Shown here: in pieces, positions 52,916 through 61,007 of the stretch
Position numbering within the stretch: the first letter of the stretch is position 1
How the letters are laid out: each line of letters opens with the position of its first letter
Assembly: GCA_019634595.1 (NCBI GenBank)
Contig: JAHCBC010000005.1
Location: forward strand, 62,001-126,000
Direction: 5' to 3'
Length of the DNA stretch: 64,000 bases
Source of the DNA: Akkermansiaceae bacterium
GTDB taxonomy: Bacteria > Verrucomicrobiota > Verrucomicrobiia > Verrucomicrobiales > Akkermansiaceae
Position numbers and translations under genes: made by a program
The notes under the pieces: generated by a model
What the model was told of the DNA's origin: nothing
Seen by the model: only the letters and a program-made list of their open reading frames with translations
Databases searched by the model: none

Positions 52916-54091
52916 ATGAAACCCACCGCCATCCTTGCCATCGTTGCCTGCACCGCTGTCGCCGCATTCCTCGCTGGCCGGATGGGGAAGGAAAAGGATG
53001 ACGGCCGGGAGGGGGCGCGGGACGGGGCGGCTGCCGCCTCCCCATCCGCGGGCCGGAGCCTGGTGGAGACCAGGGCGGATCGCCCCGGAAAGCGGCTATC
53101 TGCCCCGGAATCCGGGGCCGCCTCCGGTGTGGTGACGCTCGAACAGGCACGGAGGATGACGCGCGAGGAGAGGCTGGCGATGATCGAGAAGGGGGCGAAG
53201 CTTGCCGGAGGAACCGCCCAGAAAGATCTCATCCTGGGCGTCATCGGCGCGTTGCAGGCGGGTGAGATACGGGATGCCGTGGATCTCATCGGCAAGGCGC
53301 AGCGGAATGGCAACTTCCAGGCTCCGGAGGTGTGGGCGGCGATGTGGACGCAGTGGGGCAAGGTCGCCCCGGAGGATTGTTTCGCCAGGTTCCGCGAGCG
53401 GCCGGAAGGCAAGGGGAGGGATGATGTGCGCAACACCATGCGGGGCTGGCTGGAAACGGACCCGGCGGGCGCGCTTGCCTGGGCGAAGCAGCCGGACCGC
53501 ACTCCGCTGGAAGCTTCTGCCGCCGCCCTCGCCATCTCCCATGGGGCGCAGGGGGATGCGGCGAAGCTGCAGGCCACCATCCTGGACATGCCCGAAGGAG
53601 TGCTGCGGAAGGAAACGTTGAAGGATCTCTACGACATCGAAGGCATGAAGGACGGTGGCAGGAGTCCGGAGGTGATTTATGCGGAAATGCCGGACAGCCT
53701 GAAGGCGGACGCGTGGTCGGTCACCGCGCAGCGGCTTGCCTTCAGCGACCAGGAGGCGGCGAAGCAATGGATCACGGAACATGCGGGCGAGCCGGGGACC
53801 GACTACGGGGCCACCCGGAGGATGGTCATGGATCTGGCGAACGGGGATGCCGCCGCAGCGACGAAGTGGGCGGTGGATCTTCCCGGCCTGCCCCAGGCAC
53901 CGGGGGAGTATCCCGCATCCGGCGTCCATCCGGTGGCCATCACGGGTTCTCGCTGGCTCCAGGTGGATCCGGAGGGTTTCAAGACCTGGCTGGCCACGCA
54001 GCCGCAGGATCAGGTGTGGGTGAAGCAATTCCAGTCCGTCATCGCCAGGTCGGCTCCCGGCGGCGGTGGACCTCAGGTCGCGCCGCAGTGA
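52916..54091 (+). CDS. Exported or membrane-anchored helical-repeat protein
   Basis: 391 residues from ATG 52916 (MKPTAILAIVACTAVAAFLAGRMGKEK), with one N-terminal hydrophobic segment that may be a signal anchor. A low-complexity Gly/Ala/Arg stretch follows, then about 290 helical residues with recurrent units of about 30 containing W and A (WAAMWTQWGKVAPEDCFARF, TMRGWLETDPAGALAWAKQ, AKQWITEHAGEPGTDYG, GSRWLQVDPEGFKTWLATQ). The repeated W-x3-DP-x-A-x-x-W pattern is seen in Verrucomicrobia-specific exported proteins of unknown role. Monocistronic, convergent with the next gene. Confidence 0.68.
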   Translation: MKPTAILAIVACTAVAAFLAGRMGKEKDDGREGARDGAAAASPSAGRSLVETRADRPGKRLSAPESGAASGVVTLEQARRMTREERLAMIEKGAKLAGGTAQKDLILGVIGALQAGEIRDAVDLIGKAQRNGNFQAPEVWAAMWTQWGKVAPEDCFARFRERPEGKGRDDVRNTMRGWLETDPAGALAWAKQPDRTPLEASAAALAISHGAQGDAAKLQATILDMPEGVLRKETLKDLYDIEGMKDGGRSPEVIYAEMPDSLKADAWSVTAQRLAFSDQEAAKQWITEHAGEPGTDYGATRRMVMDLANGDAAAATKWAVDLPGLPQAPGEYPASGVHPVAITGSRWLQVDPEGFKTWLATQPQDQVWVKQFQSVIARSAPGGGGPQVAPQ

Positions 54092-54158
54092 TGTGGCGGG
54101 AGAGGAGCACGCCGCAACGCCTTCTTCGCATCTGGCGCGTTGTCCGCCCCTTCATTTC

Positions 54159-56657
54159 TCAGCGCGCCAAATCCCCGAGAGTCTTCAGGATCGTCACCCG
54201 TATGCGGTCGGCGACGGTGCGGTCGATCTCCGTGGTGGCCAGCCACTTCGGCTCGGCGAGGGCACCGTTTTTCCACAGCACTTCCTGCGGGGCGTCCGCC
54301 AGCAGCTTTTCCGCAGCCGCGACCTTTTCTCCATCCACTCCCTTTTCGCGCGCGGCTTTGATCGCATCCCGCAGCATGACCAGGTATTGGAAATCATAGA
54401 TGCCCTCGCGGATGGCCTCCAGCGCCTTGCCGGGGACGGCTTCCTTCACATCCAGGAACAGCGGGCAGTAGTGCAGGGCGTTGAGTCCATTGTTCCATGA
54501 GCCGAAGCTGGGATTCCGCCCGGTGTCCGCCACACACCAGAAGCCGATGGCGTCCGCATCCATGGTCCACGCCATCCAGGCCTGGAGACGCCAGTAGCTG
54601 TAGGGATCGAATCCGCCGATGATGGGATAGCATTCGTAGAGACTGAGCTGCTGTTTGGGGGAACGCTGCCGGTAGTAGTCCACGTAGCGCGGGCCGTGCG
54701 TGACCAGGTGGGAATACTTCAGGCACAACTCGTCCATGGCGTCGATGGACGGCTGGTAGGCGCTCCATGGCTCGTGATAGACGGGGTCCATCCACATGCG
54801 GAACTTCACGCCGGATTTCTTCACCGCCTCCACCCACGCGCGGATGGCTTCGTCCTCTTTGTAGGGGGAGGCTTCGTCCAGCCCCGGCTCGTCGATGATG
54901 AGGAGGGAGAACTTCGCCGGGTCCAGGCCCAGGTGGATGACGTGCTTTTCCCAGAAGCGCAGCCAGGTGGCGACGCGCTTGTCGAATGCCTGCGGGTCCT
55001 TGTCATGGTGGACGCCCTGGATGTGGGCGCGGTTGTCTTTGTTACGGCCGGAGATGTTGAGTTTGTAGCCGTGCGCCGTGGGCATGATCTCCTTCACCCA
55101 GGTGTCGAACATGGCGGTGTCCGGCTCATCGGCAGCGGTCGCGTAGGTTTGCTCCGCGCTGAAATTTCCCTTCGGCCACAGGGTGATCGGCCCCCATGGC
55201 AGGTCCAGCTTGTAGTCCAGGATCAGCTCGCGGAAGGGACGCATGACATTGGACGCCACCCCGTAGCGGGAGATATCCCACTTGTTGAGATAGTCCCAAC
55301 CGGAAAAATGGAGCGACTGCTTTTCCGGGAAGTCTAAGGGATGGAGGTGGATGTCGAAGGGGATCTCCCGCGCGGGGATGGAGGGGTCCGCGGCGGTGAG
55401 CCTGACGGTGCCTGCGGTGTCGCCGTCTTTCCCGGTGCCATGCACGGACAGGGAAACCTGCCGCGTCATCCCGGCGGGGATGGTGATGCGGTGCCCGCCT
55501 TCCGTTTTCTCTGCATCCGGCAGCGCGTGGACGATGGCCGTCCGGGCCACCGTCTCCGTCCACTCCACGGAGCGCACGCGGATGTGGGAGGCATCGTCAT
55601 GACCGGCGATGGAAAGTGTGAGAACCTGCTCCCGGGGTGACGCGTTCGTGATGTTGAGGGTGGCGGTGCGGTCCTCCCCACGGATGAGGTGGACGGAAAG
55701 GCGCGGGTCGCTTTCCGCCGGTGGCGTCTCCAGCCATTGCGGGTCGCGTCCTGCGGCGGTCTGCCAGACGGTGAGCGGTGGCACGCCTTTTTCCCGCCAC
55801 ACTGCCGCCTGCTCCGCGAGGATCTCCCGGCCGATCTCCCCCTGCGGCAGGATTGCACGCTTTTCCGCCGGGGTGTCATTGTTCGCCTGTGATTTTTCCC
55901 GCAGAACGGTGAGCCGTTTGCGGATGGGTGCGGCCTTTTCCTCCGGCAGATCCTTGAGCTGCGAGAGGATGGTGGCGATGTCCATGCGGTGCCGCCGCTT
56001 TGAAACGAACAGCGTGGCGTCAGTGCGGATGATCTCTTTCTCGATCTTGTCCCCGGTCACGCCGGGCTTCGACGGCTTCCAGGAGAGCAGCGCGTCATCC
56101 CCGCGATGGATCTCGATCTCGTCGAGGAACACCTCCTTGCGAGTCCCCAGTACGATGCGGACGTAGCGTCCCGCCGTGCGCAGCCGGTTGGTGGAGATGT
56201 TCCGGTAGGCGTATTCGTTGCCCAGCGGCGGCAGGATCTCGTTGTCCAGGTCGTTGAGCGAGGTGAGTTCCGCCACGCGGTGCCATTCCTTGCTGTCGTC
56301 GCTCACGTAGAGATCGATGGTGCCGGGCCAGATATGGACGTGCTTCGAGCTGAGAGCGATGCCCGCGCCGCAGCCGAGCGAGATGCCGGAGATGGGCTGC
56401 CGCTTGCCCAGATCCACCACGATCTGCACCGGCCACTGCGCGTCCACCCAGCCCACGGTGTGTTCCGGATCCTCCCACAGGACTTTTCCCGAGCGCAGTC
56501 CGTCGGTGAGCTTCTTCGCTTCCTTGCCGTTGTTGGTGGACTTGTGACCGCCAAGCCGCGGGTAGGCCACGTAGGACCGGCCGAGCGCGATGTTTTCCGC
56601 CGTGGCGGAGGAAATGATGGAGAGGAAGGCGAGGGCGGGCAGTATCGGGAAACGCAT
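54159..56657 (-). CDS. Exported glycoside-hydrolase-like protein with discoidin-type and DUF4091-like domains
   Basis: 832 residues. The signal peptide ends near residue 20 (FLSIISSATAEN). Residues 20-185 form a discoidin (F5/8 type C)-like carbohydrate-binding domain (IALGRSYVAYPRLGGHKSTNNG, VDLGKRQPISGISLGCG, RYVRIVLGTRKEVFLDEIEIHRG). A helical linker and a beta-sandwich follow (300-470). The C-terminal 350 residues resemble DUF4091/GH-like TIM barrels (FSLLIIDEPGLDEASPYKE, FRMWMDPVY, WRLQAWMAWTMDADAIGFWCVADTGRNPS, LEAIREGIYDFQYLVMLRDAIK). Asp and Glu residues in IIDEPG are candidate catalytic groups by analogy only. It probably acts on extracellular polysaccharide. Confidence 0.8.
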   Translation of the reverse strand: MRFPILPALAFLSIISSATAENIALGRSYVAYPRLGGHKSTNNGKEAKKLTDGLRSGKVLWEDPEHTVGWVDAQWPVQIVVDLGKRQPISGISLGCGAGIALSSKHVHIWPGTIDLYVSDDSKEWHRVAELTSLNDLDNEILPPLGNEYAYRNISTNRLRTAGRYVRIVLGTRKEVFLDEIEIHRGDDALLSWKPSKPGVTGDKIEKEIIRTDATLFVSKRRHRMDIATILSQLKDLPEEKAAPIRKRLTVLREKSQANNDTPAEKRAILPQGEIGREILAEQAAVWREKGVPPLTVWQTAAGRDPQWLETPPAESDPRLSVHLIRGEDRTATLNITNASPREQVLTLSIAGHDDASHIRVRSVEWTETVARTAIVHALPDAEKTEGGHRITIPAGMTRQVSLSVHGTGKDGDTAGTVRLTAADPSIPAREIPFDIHLHPLDFPEKQSLHFSGWDYLNKWDISRYGVASNVMRPFRELILDYKLDLPWGPITLWPKGNFSAEQTYATAADEPDTAMFDTWVKEIMPTAHGYKLNISGRNKDNRAHIQGVHHDKDPQAFDKRVATWLRFWEKHVIHLGLDPAKFSLLIIDEPGLDEASPYKEDEAIRAWVEAVKKSGVKFRMWMDPVYHEPWSAYQPSIDAMDELCLKYSHLVTHGPRYVDYYRQRSPKQQLSLYECYPIIGGFDPYSYWRLQAWMAWTMDADAIGFWCVADTGRNPSFGSWNNGLNALHYCPLFLDVKEAVPGKALEAIREGIYDFQYLVMLRDAIKAAREKGVDGEKVAAAEKLLADAPQEVLWKNGALAEPKWLATTEIDRTVADRIRVTILKTLGDLAR

Positions 56658-56855
56658 GATGGAACTGGGAAAAGGATACGTCCCCCGGGCGGCGGGATAT
56701 CCCGCTTTTCCATCGCGTTCTGTTGTTTTTGTGGATGCGGGTGGGGACGTCCTGCTCATTGCGGTTGAAATATGAAGATCAGGGGGATTCGGGATGAAAT
56801 AAGCTCTCGCTGCATCGCCCGGGCGACGGTATGGATGGGGGAATCGCATTCCGCC

Positions 56856-57179
56856 ATGATCGAACTGCTGCGCCAAAGGGACCTGACGAAGATCAACTAC
56901 TACCAGTCCCTGCTGGAGGCGGCGGGCATCCCCACCTTCATCCGGAATGAGAATCTCTCCACCACGGAGGGCGTCTCCATCCCGGATTTCTTCCCCGCGC
57001 TGTGCATCCTGAATGATGCGGATGAAGCGGCGGCGGTGGAGCTCATGCGCCGCGACATGGATCAGGCGGAACAGGTGGCGGACGGGGAGATCACCTGCGC
57101 GAAGTGCAGCGAGGTTTCTCCGGCGAACTTCGGCAGTTGCTGGAACTGCGGCACCGCCCTGGAGGGGATGATGGCGTGA
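56856..57179 (+). CDS. DUF2007-like protein with C-terminal zinc ribbon
   Basis: 107 residues. The N-terminal 70 residues match the small DUF2007 fold (ELLRQRDLTKINYYQSLLEAAGIPTFIRNENL, then PALCILNDADEAAAVELMRRD), a predicted signal-transducing or ligand-binding module. The C-terminus has a two-CxxC zinc ribbon (CAKCSEVSPANFGSCWNCG). ATG 56856 gives the standard family start; the frame is open upstream to 56772. A terminator-like hairpin follows. The binding partner is unknown. Confidence 0.8.
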   Translation: MIELLRQRDLTKINYYQSLLEAAGIPTFIRNENLSTTEGVSIPDFFPALCILNDADEAAAVELMRRDMDQAEQVADGEITCAKCSEVSPANFGSCWNCGTALEGMMA

Positions 57180-57181
57180 GC

Positions 57182-57208
57182 CATGCGCCGCACGGGGCGT
57201 GTTTTTTC
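57182..57208. terminator. Terminator-like hairpin between convergent genes
   Basis: CATGCGCC and GGGGCGTG pair with one mismatch around GCAC and are followed by TTTTTT. It lies 2 bp after the DUF2007-like stop and overlaps the stop of the convergent gene at 57207. Confidence 0.5.
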
Positions 57209-57791
57209 AGGGATGGATGGGATTCTCCAACAACTGCCACGCGAAGAATCCCGCGATCCCCAGTCCGCCGATGGCGGTCCACGCGCGGTCGCGGTTCTTC
57301 TTCCATGAAAGCACCGCCACCGCCGCCGCGAAAGGGACGGAGACGTAGACCACCGCGCTGCCCGCCTGCACCCCGATGCGGGCCAGCGGAGGGATCAGCG
57401 CGGAAAGAAAGACCACGCAGACCCCGCAGACCGGCAGGGTAATGGTGGCGTGGCCCAGCTTTCCGGGACCAGTGGCATCCACAGCCGTGGGCTCATCCGC
57501 CGCGCGGCGGCGTTCCTCCTCCATGAACCTGCGGATGGCATTGAACGGCGCGCGGGAGTCCAGCAATGCCGCCAGTTCCCGCAGCCTGGCCTCTCCCTCG
57601 TTCCCGCACCAGCGGCGGTCGTCTCCGGAGGGATACAGCAGGTCGGAGTCCGCACAGAAATCCCGTACCAACTGGTGGTTCAGGTCCTTCTTGCGGACGG
57701 AGATGAATTCATCCCAGTCGTGTGAGCCACCTTTCCCGTCCAGAAAGGACCGGATCGTCTCCGCAGCGGCTTTTCGTTCACCGGAGGTCAT
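57207..57791 (-). CDS. Hypothetical membrane protein
   Basis: 194 residues. A charged helical N-terminal domain of about 110 residues (SGERKAAAETIRSFLDGKGGSHDWDEFISVRKKD, DRRWCGNEGEARLRELAALLD) is followed by three hydrophobic helices at about 113-133, 140-158 and 168-185. It lies 15 bp after the next gene upstream on the same strand, so it belongs to a three-gene set with 57807 and 58346. No family recognised. Confidence 0.65.
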   Translation of the reverse strand: MTSGERKAAAETIRSFLDGKGGSHDWDEFISVRKKDLNHQLVRDFCADSDLLYPSGDDRRWCGNEGEARLRELAALLDSRAPFNAIRRFMEEERRRAADEPTAVDATGPGKLGHATITLPVCGVCVVFLSALIPPLARIGVQAGSAVVYVSVPFAAAVAVLSWKKNRDRAWTAIGGLGIAGFFAWQLLENPIHP

Positions 57792-57806
57792 CGGGATGGG
57801 ATCATT

Positions 57807-58349
57807 TCATCGGGCCGCCTCGGCCTTCTTCTCCAATTCACTGATCGCATCGGCCGCCTTGTTGGTGATACAGCAACGCATGGAAACGCCTTCGTGGTAG
57901 AAGATCACTTCGTGACAGCCCATGCAAACCACCGCCTGCCAGTTCAAGTCCTTCTCCTCCCATGACAACAGATAGTCCGCATGGAAGCCTCCGCACATGG
58001 TATTCCCGAGTCTCTCGGTGAGTGCACCCGGTTTCCGGAGGACTCCGGCGATGGATTCGCCCAGAGAATCGTCGGCAGGCATCAAGTGGAAGACATGCCC
58101 GTGGGAGATCTTCCGGGGCAGGAAAAGGATCTCCGCCCACAGCTTCTTCTTCTCGAAGTAGGGATGGGAGAACCCTGTGTGAATCGTCTGCGGGGGAGAC
58201 GTGGGAGGAATGACTTTTTCCAGCAGGGTGAAATCGTCCGGGACATCCAGATTGAGACGGTTCACCGCCACGACGCCCGGCCACACCCGCCAGACGATGA
58301 TGGCGAGGATGACGGTGATCCACAGCAGGCGTTTCCGATTTTTCGTCAT
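57807..58349 (-). CDS. Hypothetical exported protein with C-terminal cysteines
   Basis: 180 residues from ATG 58349 (MTKNRKRLL). One N-terminal hydrophobic segment (LWITVILAIIVWRVWPGVVAV, about 9-29) anchors or exports the rest. The C-terminal half contains MCGGF, VCMGCHEVIFY and RCCITNK. The CxxCH-like MGCHE motif (C-M-G-C-H) could bind heme, but the protein otherwise does not look like a cytochrome. Its start overlaps the stop of the upstream gene by 4 bp, so the two are coupled. Confidence 0.62.
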   Translation of the reverse strand: MTKNRKRLLWITVILAIIVWRVWPGVVAVNRLNLDVPDDFTLLEKVIPPTSPPQTIHTGFSHPYFEKKKLWAEILFLPRKISHGHVFHLMPADDSLGESIAGVLRKPGALTERLGNTMCGGFHADYLLSWEEKDLNWQAVVCMGCHEVIFYHEGVSMRCCITNKAADAISELEKKAEAAR

Positions 58350-58753
58350 TCCGGTCTTTTGAAACTCAAGGTCCGCTCCTGGAGGGTGTCGAAATGCTTC
58401 ACCTCGACCGAGGAATTGCTCCAAAGGAACAGTGGCTCCTGGAGAGCGCTTTCTTTCCCGATCCTCACCTCCTGCGTCGCCAGCTCCTTGCCGGTCGCGT
58501 GTTCCTTCAGGGTGAAGGTGGCGACCACGGCGGGGTCCATCACATCATTCGCCGGGAGGGCGACGCGGCGGGTGACGGTGATCTGGTATTTCTCATCGGA
58601 CGAGATGCTGCGGTACAACTGCACCGGCTTGTGGCGGCCATTCATCACCGCATCCACGGATGGTACGGTGAACGCCCCGGCGATGATGAGGACGACCACT
58701 CCCAGAAGGATTGCTTTGAAATGCGTGCGCAGGAAACCGGTTTTGGCGGACAT
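58346..58753 (-). CDS. Hypothetical single-pass membrane protein
   Basis: 135 residues from ATG 58753 (MSAKTGFLRTHFK). One transmembrane helix at about 14-35 (AILLGVVVLIIAGAFTVPSV) precedes a beta-rich extracytoplasmic domain (KYQITVTRRVALPAND, AVVATFTLKEHATGKELATQEVRIGKE). It is the first gene of the minus-strand set 58346-57807-57207. The much longer open frame (to 59719) is antisense to mutY. No family recognised. Confidence 0.62.
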   Translation of the reverse strand: MSAKTGFLRTHFKAILLGVVVLIIAGAFTVPSVDAVMNGRHKPVQLYRSISSDEKYQITVTRRVALPANDVMDPAVVATFTLKEHATGKELATQEVRIGKESALQEPLFLWSNSSVEVKHFDTLQERTLSFKRPE

Positions 58754-58808
58754 CGTGCGCGGAGTGTGGGCGGGGCCAGGGCGCAAGTCGATGTCTTGAT
58801 GTGGGAAT

Positions 58809-58877
58809 GGAGCGCTGGCTTCAGCCGGCTCCGCAGAATCCTGCCAGCGAAACCAAGCCGGCTGAAGCCGGCGCTCC
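58809..58877. repeat. Complete family A REPIN-like element upstream of mutY
   Basis: GGAGC plus GCTGGCTTCAGCCGGC on the left, a linker ending CCAGCGAAACCAA, and GCCGGCTGAAGCCGGC plus GCTCC on the right. The stem bases differ from the 52.7 kb and 20.6 kb copies but still pair, apart from one T:G position in the left arm. Confidence 0.73.
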
Positions 58878-58948
58878 ATCCGGACATTCGTGGCCTCCTG
58901 TGGCTGGATTCTCTTGGCGGAGGCGGGGCCGGGCATCACCATCCCCCC

Positions 58949-59977
58949 GTGCTGAAACCCCGGTGGGAAAAGGATGCGGTCCAAGAGCGCGCGGCGTTCC
59001 GGGATGCGCTGGCGGCTTGGTTCTCGGTGAATGGAAAGGACTACCCATGGCGGCGCACCAGTGATCCGTATGCGGTGCTTGTTTCGGAGGTCATGTTGCA
59101 GCAGACGCAGATCGCCACGGTGCTGGGGCGGGGGTTCTACACGCGCTTTCTGGAGACATTTCCGGATGTGCGGGTGCTGGCCGCCGCCGAGGACGGGCCG
59201 TTGCTGAAGGCGTGGGAGGGACTGGGCTACTACCGCCGGGCACGCATGCTGAGGGACACCGCCCGGGCGGTGGGGGAGAATCATGGCGGAAAGTTCCCGG
59301 ATGCCATGGAAGATCTGCTGGGCCTGCCCGGGGTGGGCCGCTACACGGCGGGGGCGGTGCGCGCGTTCGCGTTCGACCTGCCTGCGGCGGTGGTGGATGG
59401 GAATGTGGCGCGGGTGCTCTCGCGGTTGATGGATTTCCACGGAGCGGTCGATGATACGGCGGGCCTGAAAGGGATCTGGGAATGGGCGGAGACGCTGGCG
59501 GACCCGGCACGGCCGCGCATTTTCAACTCCGCGTTGATGGAGTTGGGCCAGACCATCTGCCGCCCCGGGGTGCCGGATTGCCTGGCCTGCCCGGTCGCTG
59601 CTTTTTGCAAAACCCGGGAGCCGGAAGCATTGCCGGTGAAGCGGAAGAAGGTGGAGGTCACGGTGGTGGCGGAGCATGCGCTGTGGCTGCGGGACCGGAA
59701 AGGCCGCGTGCTGATGCACCGGGAAAAAGGGAAGCGGCGGGAGGGCCTCTGGCGGCTGCCGCTGCGGGATGCGGCGGAACTGGCCGCACTACCGGTATCA
59801 ACCACCCACCGCTACACCATCACCCGCTACCGGGTGGATCTGAGCGTGCATGACGGGGGCATATCCAAGGCGGGGGAAGGGGAAGGGGACGAATGGAAGA
59901 CGCCGGAGGAAGTGCTGGCACTGCCCATGCCATCCCCATTCCGCGTGGTGGTGGAGCGGATGTTGTGCGAAAACTGA
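58949..59977 (+). CDS. mutY: A/G-specific adenine DNA glycosylase MutY
   Basis: 342 residues. It removes adenine mispaired with 8-oxoguanine. Motifs: PWRRTSDPYAVLVSEVMLQQTQ with the catalytic Glu in SEVMLQQT, helix-hairpin-helix LLGLPGVGRYTAGAVRAFAFD, catalytic Asp in VVDGNVARVLSRL, and the [4Fe-4S] ligands in CRPGVPDCLACPVAAFC (C-x6-C-x2-C-x5-C). The C-terminal NUDIX-like recognition domain (about 225-342) includes HREKGKRREGLWRLP. The likely start is GTG 58949; upstream the open frame reads through a family A repeat and has no similarity. Confidence 0.94.
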   Translation: MLKPRWEKDAVQERAAFRDALAAWFSVNGKDYPWRRTSDPYAVLVSEVMLQQTQIATVLGRGFYTRFLETFPDVRVLAAAEDGPLLKAWEGLGYYRRARMLRDTARAVGENHGGKFPDAMEDLLGLPGVGRYTAGAVRAFAFDLPAAVVDGNVARVLSRLMDFHGAVDDTAGLKGIWEWAETLADPARPRIFNSALMELGQTICRPGVPDCLACPVAAFCKTREPEALPVKRKKVEVTVVAEHALWLRDRKGRVLMHREKGKRREGLWRLPLRDAAELAALPVSTTHRYTITRYRVDLSVHDGGISKAGEGEGDEWKTPEEVLALPMPSPFRVVVERMLCEN

Positions 59978-60024
59978 ATTTCCCGTGTGACGGGGCGGTG
60001 AGGGTATGCTTTTCTGGCGGTGGA

Positions 60025-60780
60025 ATGGTAAGGTGGATTCACGCTGGGCTGTTGGTTGTGGGGGCGTGGCTCTTGCAGGGGTGCTCCATGACGCCTCCAC
60101 CGGCCGATCCCACACCTCCGGGAAAGATGGCCCGGCAGATCGTGGCGGAGCGGGCCAGTGTGGTGCTGGTCACCGCGGAGGAGAGCCTCCATGGCTGGCA
60201 AGGCAGGAGATTCTCCCAAGCCACCGCCCCGTCCGATGCCGATGGTGGTTCCGCCGCACCCATTTCCCCGGATGGATACTTCCTGACCGCGAACCACATC
60301 CTGGAACGCATGGCTGGGAGGAACGTCTTCGTCTTTTATACCCGGTCTGGAAAGCTGGAGGTGAACAAGGCGCGCGTCGTCTGGCGCTCCGTTCCAGGTG
60401 ACCTGGCGCTGCTGCATGCTCCGGTGAAGACTCCCTATTACTACCAATGGACCCCGGCTGACCGCTGGCTGCCGGAAGGCACGGAGGTCATCCACGGAGG
60501 CGTCTCCACCGGCTACCGTTCCGGCAATGGAAAACTGACCTCGTCCCTTCCTCCCGAAGGGCCGTTCACCGGTTCGCGCAAATTCAAGATCGACATCCCC
60601 CTGCTGCCAGGAGACAGCGGCGGTCCGGTGGTCAATGCGGTGGGGGAACTGGTGGGCATCAACTCCGCGGTGGAGTTCCTGGTCCCGCTGGAGACGGCGT
60701 TCTTCGTGGACTCCGAGTGCAGCCGCCCGAACACGAAGAAGCTCGAACAGATCATCAAGGCCGACCGCGCGAGAAGGTAA
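60025..60780 (+). CDS. Trypsin-like serine protease lipoprotein
   Basis: 251 residues with a lipoprotein signal (LLVVGAWLLQGC, lipid-attached Cys near residue 20). The fold is trypsin-like with the triad His in DGYFLTANHILE, Asp in PGDLALLHAP and Ser in LPGDSGGPVVNA. The protein is envelope-anchored and lacks a PDZ domain, unlike DegP. Substrates are unknown. ATG 60025 begins the signal sequence; the upstream open frame overlaps mutY. Confidence 0.87.
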   Translation: MVRWIHAGLLVVGAWLLQGCSMTPPPADPTPPGKMARQIVAERASVVLVTAEESLHGWQGRRFSQATAPSDADGGSAAPISPDGYFLTANHILERMAGRNVFVFYTRSGKLEVNKARVVWRSVPGDLALLHAPVKTPYYYQWTPADRWLPEGTEVIHGGVSTGYRSGNGKLTSSLPPEGPFTGSRKFKIDIPLLPGDSGGPVVNAVGELVGINSAVEFLVPLETAFFVDSECSRPNTKKLEQIIKADRARR

Positions 60781-61007
60781 GGCCGACCGCGCAAGGCAGT
60801 AAGGAGGGAGGACACTCCTGTCCTCCGGCGGCATTGGCGAACAAAGAAGGAGAAGTTTTCAGTGTTTAGTTTTCAGGGAAGAAATAAGCTGACCGCGAAT
60901 ATTGAGAATCGCGTGAATCCATTTCTTCCCTTTGCGACCTTTGCGTCTTGGCGGTGAACTTCATATGTTTCGCCAATGCCGCCGGAGGACAGGAGTGTCC
61001 TCCCTCC
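60781..61007. repeat. Family E inverted pair with an inner family I segment
   Basis: A left arm at about 60803-60842 contains the palindrome GGAGGACACTCCTGTCCTCC (60807-60826) and GGCGGCATTGGCGAA; the inverted right arm at about 60970-61007 contains the same palindrome (60984-61003). Between them lies TTCCCTTTGCGACCTTTGCG and TCTTGGCGGTGAA, a repeat of a type common in planctomycete and verrucomicrobial genomes. No gene is supported. The right arm ends next to the stop of the following minus-strand gene. Confidence 0.6.
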
